Positions 12,488-22,834 of a stretch of DNA of 64,000 nt are shown piece by piece (the first letter of the stretch is position 1; the number at the start of each line of letters is the position of its first letter). The stretch is from Hydractinia symbiolongicarpus (Eukaryota; Cnidaria; Hydrozoa; Anthoathecata; Hydractiniidae). A model generated the notes under the pieces. The model did not search any database. It saw nothing but the letters and a program-made list of their open reading frames with translations, and was not told the DNA's origin. The position numbers and the translations under genes were made by a program. The stretch covers positions 11,222,001 through 11,286,000 of the forward strand of contig NC_079876.1 of the NCBI RefSeq assembly GCF_029227915.1, written 5' to 3'.

Positions 12488-15400
12488 ATGGCGGCGTCGT
12501 TGCGAGAAAAAGAATTCAACGTTGATATTTTTACTATTTTAAATCATCAAAATGAACACGATGGTAATAATAAAAAGGAAGATATGGATGCTGGAGTCAA
12601 TGCAAAAGAAATGTACAAGCTTAAATTTGAAGGTCTTGTGCGAATTTGTTTTTTTTAGCTTGCTTTTTCTGTTTGCTAGCTAGCTAGCAGCTAGAGCTAC
12701 ATATCCTAGCCATAATAGCTAGCTGTGAGCCCTTATCCTCCTTATTCCACGATATCTAATCAGCTGCAATGTGACATGGTTACAGCCCTTTTTAGCTGGT
12801 CAGCTGACTAGCTATGCTATATAGATGAGTTCCAGCAGTGTGACGTCATTTGTTTACTTTTTGGCGGTAAAGCTCTAGGGCTCTGGCATTCAGAGCTTGC
12901 TGAAGAGAGGTTTTTTCCTGTGCATTTCTTCTCGCGGAAACGTCATTGAGGTTTTCAACTACTATCGAGTGTAGATTGATGCCTTCTGCACGGCTGTTTC
13001 GCTACGGTCAAACCGCGGACAAAATTAAGATGGCTTCCACAATTTTTTTGGAAATTTTGTATTTTTATCATTTTTTAAATTATTGAAACTTTTTTTGTGT
13101 TGTTTTAATTTTACTGCATTAAAAAGTATTAAAACGATCTACTTTTCCCCTTTTTAAATATATAAATATGTTATACATGTGTGTTATAAATTTCGAGTTA
13201 TTTCGTCAAACAAAACACACAAAACTAAAAAAAAACATTATTTTTGGCGAAAGTATACCATCTTTCCAACCTTGTGCCAACGTCGCGCTACTAGCTATGG
13301 ACTTGAAAATTGGTATGGGGGGCCTGGAAACATGGTTCTATTGGCCGGTACCGTGCACCGTTCGTCTCGCAAACTATAACCTACTTAAATTTTAAGTTAA
13401 AGTCTTCTTTAGGCGCTAAAAAAGAGGAGAAAAAGTTGCCAAAGTGGTGCACGGCGATTTGATGTAGTGTGATCCCTTTTCTGTCTAATTAAATAATTAT
13501 CTAAACTTCTAAGCAAGTCACAGTGATGGCGTTTAATGTTTTGGTAGGTATGGTTTTTCCCAGCAAAATTACGGCAACCCGGTGTTTACTTTTGACTTGA
13601 TTGCTCGACCCGGGCATCCTAATCCGAAACCGGGATTTTTTGAAAATGTTGGAATAAGCGAGACAACGGTGTCTTAGCAATTTTGAAGCTAGCTAAAGTT
13701 TGGCAGAGCACGAGGTAAGGGAAAAACAGTAAACTACTTTATTTTGCAGGGATTTTAATATTATTTTTTTGCTATAAGATCACCCTTGGTTTTAAGAAAT
13801 TGTTTTATAGCTTGTAAAACTTCTTTTTTCTTCTGTTTTGTATTTTTCTGTAAAGAGTAGCTATTTTTTGGTCCTACAGTTTTGCATTTTGCATCGTGTT
13901 TTGTAGCTAAGTCACTTAATACTTCTTTTTTATATTTAGTTAAGACTTTGGTGGGCTTTTTCAAGATAAAATTGTTGAAATCAAAGATGTTTATGGCTAG
14001 CTAGCTAATCTTGGCTTTATCACAAGATTGGGTGCTATTTTATACAATTTATAAAGAAACACAACATGATTGCTTTGTATATATTTAATGTATATAATAA
14101 ACTATTTATGCACAACTTGAGTTATTTTCTACTAGCATGATAAACTAGAATGTTGAAACTGTCGACTCTGAATGACGTTTTATTTAATGTATGATGTCAC
14201 ATATTTGGCCTGAAAACCCTTAGGACCAAAAGTGACCCTTTGAACAATTTTGGACAGATAAATATTACATCTACATCATCTTTAATGGCCTCAGAATCCA
14301 AAGTAATGTTTTTTATTCAGTTAATAAACGAATTTTAAGCATACATTCAGGCTCTAAAGGTCGTTTTTCAAATAATTTTTCCCATTTGGCCCAAAAATAA
14401 CCCTTTGGACAATTTCGGACAGACTAATCTGTCATCTACAACATCTTTAATGGCCTTAGAATCCAAAGTAATGTTTTTTGTTCAGTTAATAAACAAACTT
14501 TAAGCATACATTGAGGCTCTAAAGGCCGTTTTTCACATAGGTCTCACATTTGGCCCAAAAATAACCCTTTGGACAATTTCGGACAGTAATAAAATAAATT
14601 AATTTTTATTCCAGATATTTAACCTAACCTTTGGACCATAAAAAACATGTTTCCTTAACTTTATTCTAGAGATATTGTGGAAGACATTGATCTAAATGAT
14701 AATTTTTAAGTCATTTTTAGACATTTTGGCCTAAATATACCAATTTCGGACAGGTGTCCAAAAATTTTTTTCTTTTAATAATATGGACAATTTATCCAAG
14801 ATTATTATTCTTTTTACAGAATATAAAAATTTTATTTCGTTCTTGAGATATCCTGTTTTAACTGAGAGGGTAATTCGAATTATTTTTTCGTAACATTTTT
14901 GTCCGCTTCGAAACAGCTGTGTCTGATTGAATAAAAATAACCTCGCTTCACCTAGCGTCCCCATCCTTTTTCCTGCCACCCAAATGGAAAGCCAAAGAAC
15001 TTCCTGCTGAAAATGTAAGCAATGGAATTCATCTAGCTATAGCTATATCATCAGTCAAAGGCTTGACTGTTCTGCATCAGCCAGAGGACATATCCCCAGT
15101 AGTATATTGATTTAGGGGCCTTCAAAAATTTATCTTGGGCCCCATTAACAAGATTTTGTCCGTTAAGGTCTTCACCTCTTAACGGATCCTCCCCCAAAAA
15201 ACTGAAATGATTCGCTGGTTTACGACAATATGCTCTTCCTACTACCTCGTGATGTTGAGACTGTGCTGCCATCTTGATGCCTTCTAAAACATTTTGGGGT
15301 TGATTATAATGCTCTGACATTTTCAGTCAAGTTATAGAACAATAAAAAATGGTTTTTAATGGACAATATCCTATTATCAGGGCCCAAAATATTTTTAGAA

Positions 15401-18344
15401 GGCCCCTTTGCTAAAGCGCAGGTACCAATAGGTAGTAGCTATAGCTAGCTAGCTATAGCTATGCTGATAGTTGTGGAAGTCATTTTTGAAGCAGTCTGTT
15501 TTGCAGGGAATTAATCAAATTTAAAACATATATAGCTATACCTTCCGCTCCCAAATAAGTTAATCTCAAAACGTTCATAACATTATTACTACTGAACAAA
15601 AAATCATTTGTTTCGCAAATCAAATTGTAAAAACTAGAAATTTAACCTTAAAGATAGTGTGTTTCCCAACTTCGTTCAGTTCTCCACCATATCGAAATGG
15701 TTATATACTTGTTCAAACTTATTTAGGATATATATATTTATATATACTCCAATTGTGACCAATTTTGACGATGATGTTTGCCGCTTTTCACTCTAGCTCT
15801 TTTTCAAGATAGTGATCGAATTTGCATTCAAGTTTTATTTTTTATATGCTCTCTTATAAATGCAAATGGGAAAAAGGGATATATTTTCTTAAACTATGTT
15901 ATAAGTAAAGTCAATGAGCTATATCAGGACAAGATAGAGAAACTATCACAAGAACAAATTCACCATTAATAATCATGAAATGATGGTCTTTTTAATATTT
16001 CAGAATAAATTGCATAAGTCTAACAGCTAATTAAGAAATTACTAATTATAACCTGAGAAAATTAAATGCAGTCTCAAAGAAATACTTAATTTCTAATTTT
16101 ACTAGGCAGAGTGGTTGCTGTACTTGGACATTGAAGTGCTATATTTAGACTCTGTTGGCTGCTTTTTCCCCTTATTCTTTTAGATACTTGGCTTGAACGT
16201 TTGTTGAACTCAGTGGATAACTATTTCGTACTTTAAAAGACAGTAAGGCAGTATTTCCTCATGTTAGGTTATCCTGTAGGTTAGGTTTTCAATTCATTTC
16301 ACCATTTTTTGCCTAAAATTTGTAATGAATCAACTTACATCGACTTTTATAGGTACATAATTCTTTTTCATGATATGTCAAGTAATCCAGCAAATATTTA
16401 TTTTGTGTAGATGTTTGGAATCATATCAGGTGCACAGTTGCTCCAGTTTTAAGTGGAAAATCTCAAAGGAAAAGAAAGGTTCTGAAAAAAGTAAAGGAGG
16501 GTATTCAGGTGGGTTTTTATAAAGATTGCTGTTTTTAGCAAACCTTTTTTAAAAGTATTTATTTGTACAACTGGCTGCTGTATAACTATATTGCATTTTT
16601 TTCTGCAGAAAAAAGTGGAGAAAATGTTTGAAACTGACGTAGATGGAAGTGAGACGATCAAACATATTGAGAGTGACCTATACGAACGATTTCAGGTGTG
16701 TAAGCAGATCTTCAGATATGTTATAATATGATTTAAGAATTTTATTAGACATAGAACCTCAGGTTTTACAAGTAGCATGCGTTTAAATATAGCTGTGCTT
16801 TAGGTTCGGTTGGAGTTGATAAAGTACATGAAAGGACAAGAGGGAAGTGAATCTGTTGTCAGCGGCTGCTATCCCTTACCGGAAAGAAATAAAGTAATGT
16901 TTTTTCTGTGATATAGTATTTATCTTTTTACATTTTCTTAACTTACAGTTTAAAGTACATTCTTCTTAGCTTGATGGACAAGATGAATGTGATGCCGATA
17001 GTCAAGAAACAAAAAGCTCTGAAACTGATGAAGTAAATAAATTATTTCCTTTGGTTATTTTTGGGTCTCTTGCCATTTACCTTAAATGTGCCTCGAGATT
17101 TCCCTTGTGTGTATATGCTTACAAACCTTAAAATATGGCAAAAAATATAAATAAAGACCTTGAAAAAAAATTTAATTTAATAAAATTTTATAAAAATTGA
17201 CACACACAAATTAAATTGTTCTGTCTATCATAAGGTATAGGTCTTGTGTTATTTTTAGCTTTCCAATGATGTCCCACTAAGAAAGAAGAAAAAATGGTCG
17301 TACATGCCTACAAAACAAGACGAACTGGTAGAAAAACTGGATGGCGCCAATAAGCGGTTGACGAGACTAGAAAATTTAACATCAACATTGAGCTATCGGA
17401 TCCACGAATTGAAAGAAAAAAATGCGTCGCTGCTGCTAAGAAATGCCGAATTCACAAGGTTAAAGCTGGTAGAACAATTAGGCATGAATCGATCAGTACA
17501 AATGGTTGATGCGTCCTTGTTTGCGAGTCGCTTTCATACAGGAGATCCACTATTGCAAGAGGAAACCCCTTGCATTCTAGATTCAGCGTTCATTTCTACG
17601 CTGAAAATAACAGATTTTTGTGAAGGTGTTTTTGCTTCTACTAAAAGGGCTATGTTCGATGACGGAGATACTGTGATATTGAAAACGTTTTCAAAAGATT
17701 GTCGTCAAAATAACATTAAAAATGTTGCCCATGTAAGTCACGAGCACCGGATTTTGAAGTTTATTGGTCGGCACGAAAACCTAGTGAGCAGCATTGGAGT
17801 CGTGCATTTCGATCAATCGTATTATTCCGTGCTTCATTACGTTGCTGGTTATACTCTTGATCGCCATTGGAAATTGGGTTTTCCAGACATTTCTTCAACT
17901 TCAGTTTTTAAGCGAATTCTGACAGGCGTTGCAAGCGGAATTAGCTTCTTGCATAGTAAGGGTGTGTTACACAACCATATCGTTGCAGACAATGTAATTC
18001 TTCACGGACAGGATTTGTTTCCTATTCTGATAGGATTCAGTTTTGCTTGTCGTGCAACATGTGTTAGGAACAGTTGCGTAGATGTGATCAAACTGTTTCC
18101 AGATAAAGCGCATTTAGCACCAGAGTTATTTCAGGGTTGTCCTGTGTCGTATAGTACGGACATATTTAGTTATGGGAAACTCCTCGATAACTATTTGAAA
18201 AATATGTCTGTCATGGATGACAAAGCGCGAGATAAGTTGGAATCCTTCTCGATACAGTGTATGGATTGGAGAGCGCCTCATCGATTACCGCACAAATTTC
18301 TTTTCAGGAGAGTGGGCTTGCTTCTGACGGAACTAGGGTACTAG
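12488..18344 (+). CDS. Transposon-borne coiled-coil pseudokinase
   Basis: Proposed six-exon model: 12488-12632, 16411-16508, 16609-16695, 16804-16893, 16970-17032 and 17259-18344. All junctions are in phase with GT-AG introns, giving 522 residues. Residues 1-175 are charged and unrecognised (KSQRKRK basic patch near 70). A predicted coiled coil lies at about 184-236 and a kinase-like domain at about 276-520. The ATP-site lysine (VILK, about 303) and the alpha-C glutamate (HEHRIL, about 323) remain. HRDLK has become HNHIV and DFG has become GFS, so catalysis is unlikely; the APE motif (LAPEL) is kept. It is therefore probably a scaffold or signalling pseudokinase. The first intron is 3.8 kb, so joining exon 1 to 16411 is the weakest link; the phases agree exactly. 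Nearby GT-AG exons downstream are firm. Confidence 0.75.
13761..13964 (-). CDS. Small lysine-rich ORF inside the pseudokinase intron
   Basis: A 67-residue minus-strand frame, strongly basic (over 30% Lys), reading from a TTG codon, so it is more likely an exon than a complete gene. It ends in TAA followed by an AAAATAAA-like sequence, which fits a 3' exon. No domain recognised. It could belong to the same unit as the frame at 15051-15320, but no spliced path is proven. Confidence 0.25.
   Translation of the reverse strand: MKKPTKVLTKYKKEVLSDLATKHDAKCKTVGPKNSYSLQKNTKQKKKEVLQAIKQFLKTKGDLIAKK
14197..14590. repeat. Tandem repeat, about 2.4 copies of a 155-165-bp unit
   Basis: Units share ATTTGGCC, ACCCTTTGGACAATTTCGGACAG and AATCCAAAGTAATG blocks. 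The AATCCAAAGTAATG block recurs at a spacing of 165 bases and the ATTTGGCCC block at 154 bases. The array lies in the first intron of the pseudokinase gene; weaker echoes (TTTCGGACAG) continue to about 14755. Confidence 0.75.
15051..15320 (-). CDS. Unrecognised ORF inside the pseudokinase intron
   Basis: An 89-residue minus-strand frame starting at an ATG (15320). Hydrophilic, with no recognisable motif and no clear splice donor. It is nested in the first intron of the pseudokinase gene on the opposite strand. A fourth transposon gene is possible, but chance is equally likely for a frame of this size. Confidence 0.2.
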   Translation of the reverse strand: MSEHYNQPQNVLEGIKMAAQSQHHEVVGRAYCRKPANHFSFLGEDPLRGEDLNGQNLVNGAQDKFLKAPKSIYYWGYVLWLMQNSQAFD

Positions 18345-18474
18345 TTCCATAAGATTGATAGGCAAAGATAAAAATATTTTCAACTGTAAATTGTATTTCC
18401 TTCTTCCAATTTCCCTCATGCACCCACCAAGTTTGAAAAATGATAAATAGTGGATAAAATTAAGTCTATACCTT

Positions 18475-18625
18475 AAGGGAAGAAATTTTGGTGGGAAAAA
18501 ATTTGGTGAAAAGTTAACTTGGCGGAATTGACGGAGAGGGAAAAAAATAATTTTGGCGGGAATTTATTTGTGCGGGCGGCGTCAATACCACCAAATTTTC
18601 TTCCCCCAAAAAGATTTCTTCCCTT
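18475..18625. repeat. Foldback (MITE-like) sequence, about 150 bp
   Basis: The left arm begins AAGGGAAGAAATTTTGG and the right arm reads as its imperfect reverse complement, ending in TTTCTTCCCTT. The arms also share a GAAAATTTGGTG-type block. It lies just beyond the pseudokinase stop codon, in the gap between the convergent genes, and is probably a small element nested in the giant transposon. Confidence 0.55.
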
Positions 18626-18917
18626 GGAAGTTGTAATTTTTCGACTTTCTTCTCTTTCCAAACTGCAGTACGTCCAGAAATTGACGCAAGTACGCGAAAT
18701 TACTTTAATCAGAAAATTAGATGTGGGTGGCCATTCTGCTGTGTCAGCACATTAACGCGGGTTAAGACAAGGATATTAGAAACAGTATATTTATCCTATG
18801 GAGGCATTCTCGGAGCCATTATTTTTTGTATGTATGGATTAGTTATGATATTTAAAAAAGCTACATTCCCAATTGTCGTTCGATATCGGATTCGCAAAAA
18901 TAAATATCGCAAAACCA

Positions 18918-18977
18918 CAACCTCGAACCCAGGGCCTGTAGCGTTTATTTGATAAACAGGCCCTGGGTTCGAGGTTG
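18918..18977. repeat. Perfect 22-bp inverted repeat with 16-nt loop
   Basis: Arms 18918-18939 and 18956-18977 are exact reverse complements (core AACCCAGGGCCTG / CAGGCCCTGGGTT). It lies between the 3' ends of two convergent genes. It could be a MITE core or a transcript-end structure. Confidence 0.8.
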
Positions 18978-19241
18978 GCAAAACCATATTTTCTCAATGA
19001 ATCAAAAAAATTAAATCTAGCAATAATTTATACAGCGTTAAATATCCTGTTAAGGTACTTGTTCAAGCTCGACCTTAGTCAGGGATTTTTTCTTAGGGCG
19101 GGGAAATCAAAAGGACAAGGGGTGGAAAAATTACGCTGGGTCTCAAACGAATTTTCTGCGGTCGGAATACTGATCGATAAATCCGCGAAAGTTTCTTAGT
19201 AATGAACAACAATAATAGCTTTTTCTCTCCTTTTTTGACAA

Positions 19242-21338
19242 TTAAACGTTACTAAGAAAATATTCTTCTAAATCAGGCTTTGGTAAATTTTCCGCCACTT
19301 CCCATGTTGGAGAACGATAGCCAATCCATTTAACCTGATATTCTCTCCGATCATTGACCTCTCTGTGAGTCATTATAAAGTCAATGAAACCTTCGTTTTG
19401 GGCAGACTTATCCAACACTTCTCGAAGAGTCACAACCTTTCCAGATTTGTTTGGAACATTGTCCACTAAATTAAGTGACTGGGTATTTATATCAAGCTCT
19501 TCGCGTTGAATGGCCTCTTTAGATTTTCGCTTTCTTCTATTAAATTCACGCACAACTGTTTTCTCAGACCCTACATTATCTTTTGAGCTATGCGGTTGTT
19601 CAATTCGCTCTAGCTGCTGCTCCTGTTGGTTTAAATTGACCGTTTCGGATGACTCGGCAATGCAACTTGAATTAGTTGTATGGTTTGTTATAATTGGAAC
19701 TAAACAAGAAGTATGGTGCATTTTAATTATTTTCTAATCAGCAGTATATATCACAGAAATAATAAAAAAGACCAGCGTAAAACAGCGAGAAGAAACTTAA
19801 CCATGATAACAGATGTTTTACCAGTGAAAGATATGTGTTGCATATTCTCTTTTAATATTTTTAGCTCGACTTGGGAACAATTGCTAGGCTTTTTAAACAT
19901 AAAACCGGCCGGTAACCAATTTACTGTTACGTGACCATTATCGACTTGTTTGTAGGGAACTGTTGTACGCTTCCCACGTGATGCCAAATCTATAATAGGA
20001 AGAGAAAACTAATGTAATTGAACACTAGAAGCAGATTACAAACCTCTTTTTAAATAAGTAAAGCAAAGCGGCGTACATATTTTTTGATTCAGTTCCAAGG
20101 TTACTTCTTTTCTTAAAGATGTTGTTTCTATGGTTGCTTCAACCGGTACACCTAGTATAATAAATTTGAAGAATGAAAATAATGAAGCTAATCGAAACAT
20201 GGATTGTAGCGCATTTAAAAAATCACACTGGCGAATTGTAAACAGAAGGCTGTGCTTACTCATTATGTGACTGGCGAACTTCCATTCCAAATCATTTTGA
20301 GAGTCAACAAAATCAATTCCTTTTTGACTCCCGTATACAGTGACTTTATTTCCCGTTCTTTCTGTGTCCATATCCATTATAACGATATCCATTCCGATGG
20401 ATTCCATCTCTCTACACTAAATAGTAAAGTTTTATGATTCAATATTCTGTTATCCCTAATCTCATATTGTTGAAAATATAGTAAAAATTACGAATTCTTA
20501 GGTGGTAAAATATTTCAAGTTCCGGAATATTTTAATTTAATAACATTTTTTGGCACGTTCCATGTAGACAGTTGACGCATCAGCTCCTTAAAAAACAAAG
20601 TTTTTGTACTAACAATTTTTTCCCTCATTCTGCGAACAGCCGACGATTGACTCTGTTGAGATAAACTTGAGAAATTTGGCTTCTCAACTGTAGAAGCTTG
20701 GGCGTTATAGGTTTTCCTATCTTCTTCCGGTAACGCCGTCCAGGCTTTATTCATATCCGCCATTTTGTTGACTGGATTATCTAAACAACAAAAAACTAGC
20801 GAGTATTATGTACTTATAATATTTTCAGTTTATAGACTTACTAATCTCATTTTTAGCTTCTCTTCTTTTCAAACTCAGTTGGATGCGTACTATAATAATG
20901 GCTGGCAATAATATGTCAATAAGATGATACAACGATATAAAATAAGTATTGACAACAAGCTAAACCTTTCATATATTGTTTACGAAACATGTCAAAGCCA
21001 GAAGGTTTTCTTTCGGGTAGTTTTGTCGACTTTACTTGTGGAGGTCTTCTCTTGCTATTAATCCAATCCTACACCAAAAAGAAAAACAAGGTCAACTTTG
21101 TAATCATAATAATGGTATTGCCGTAATTCTGTTTTTTAAATGTACCAAAAAGTGTTTCGACAGAACAAACCTTGATTTTCGATTCACTTAGGCCTGTTTT
21201 CAATACCGCTTGCTCTAACAAAGATCGCGCCAACGTATTGTCACTTTTATAGCTCTTCATTCCAGCTTCATAAAGTTCTTCGAGGACAGTGACTTGTTCT
21301 GGGGTCTTTTTTACTAGCTTTCTCTTATTTTCAGCCAT
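19242..21338 (-). CDS. Homeodomain / HMG-box-like / chromodomain protein, transposon cargo
   Basis: Eight exons: 21171-21338, 20966-21068, 20842-20889, 20557-20780, 20260-20416, 20044-20151, 19822-19989 and 19242-19699, giving 477 residues. All junctions are in phase; only the exon 4 donor (AAC|GTGCCA) is weak. Residues about 7-65 form a homeodomain-like unit (TPEQVTVLEELYEAG, then LSESKIK across an intron to DWINSKRR, where a classical domain has WFQNRR). Residues about 79-135 resemble an HMG box (SGFDMFRKQY ... AWTALPEEDRKTYNAQA). The last 50 residues form a chromodomain (YQVKWIGYRSPTWEVAENL). A basic stretch, NRRKRKSK, is a likely nuclear signal. Known roles: homeodomains and HMG boxes bind DNA, chromodomains bind methylated histone tails. 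Inference: a DNA-binding chromatin-reading partner that could steer insertion or repress host silencing. Confidence 0.8.
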
Positions 21339-22834
21339 GTTCTACTGTTTTTTGAACTACGATGATAATTATCAAACATACACAGTTGGCTATTTCCAAA
21401 AAATATAAGATCAGTTGGGATGAATCGGAACAAAAACAGTTTTGACATAGCAGTCAGTTAACTCACCCCTACAAAATGTCGCGTGTATTTGATTTCGTTA
21501 CTGCAAAGTAAGTGGAGTATGTAAAGCACAATTTGTGGGTATTGTTACCCGAACTAGCAAAAATATGAGCGTCTGGAATATCTTACCAGAATTTTTTTTT
21601 TTTGCTTTAACCTTGACAAAATTTTCAGCCTGCGACATTTTGTCCGCACAAGTTTACATAATTGCATAAAGCCGGAAAGAAAAAAACTTTATTTTCATAA
21701 AATTCGACGAAATATGATGATTTATTATGAACTGTGAAATATAATTTCGCGAAAATTCATTCAACCGCGAATCGCGATTCTCCTTTTTGAAAATCTAGTT
21801 TTTTTACATTACCAGATTGACAGAAACTTCTGGTTACATCACAAACCCTTATACAAGCGCTAATTTTTATCTTATGCAATCAAGACTAGCACCTGCCGTA
21901 AAATGAAATTTTTCAGAAAAATGTCAGAACACACAGCTCAAATTGATCCGAAATTTATATTCACAGCACTATTCCTTTCACTGGACTTGACATCGAAATA
22001 GACAAATAACTGCCGTTAAAAGAAATCATGTCGAAATTGACACTGTAGCTCGACCCGATCTCAGTGAGACATGTCAGAACACAGTACAAAGTGACCCGAA
22101 TTTCTATTACACAGTTTTCTTAAAAACAAAAAAACAACAAGATAAGACCTACTTACTAATTTTAGCGTGTGTTAATTTAGCAAGACAAATTTACGCATTT
22201 TTTATAAGAACAATGAACTTGGAGAAAGTTTCTTACTTTTTTACAAACATTTTTTTTGATTATTTGTTTAACGTCCCTGGAAACAAATCCATGTAGATCC
22301 TGCAATGTTTTTAACTATTTCTTCGATAAATTTAGGCTACGCTAAATTAGTACACGTGGATGCCATGGGAACGAGAGAAAACGGGACGAGCATTAAAATG
22401 TATTCCAGCGACACAAATTACAAAGTAAACTTGCAATATATAAGACAAAGGAAGCATTAGTAACTTTTTTTTATGACATCACATAAATACCGCGTCCGTA
22501 CAAAGTAGAAGTGGACATATCTAACCTACTTATTAATATCATTAAAAAATCTGTAAAATCTGTAACAGATAAATATTTGTTTTACATATTCTATAAATCT
22601 GTAACAAAATTTAACAAAGGCGCAAAATTTATATTCTATATATATCTTAAATGAGGTGATTACTTAGAAGAGCCAAAGCTTTCGAAACACAATTTCAAGC
22701 TGTGATAGTCAGATGGTTACAATGAATTATATTGCTATCCATGTGTCACCAAGTAATAATAGCAAAAGAAAATATAATAAATCAATTCTGTAAAAACACT
22801 AACAAATATATATATCGAAATATGCAGTTACAGG
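21339..22834. other. Spacer between cargo gene and transposase gene
   Basis: AT-rich, with no convincing ORF. It includes the 5' flank of the homeodomain/chromodomain gene and the 3' flank of the transposase gene. The segment 21640-21790 has several TTCG/CGCGAA-type short inverted motifs (for example around AACCGCGAATCGCGATT). Confidence 0.5.

Noticed and set aside
14731-14979. 82-codon minus-strand frame in the transposon
   Set aside because: AT-biased composition, overlaps echoes of the tandem repeat, no motif.
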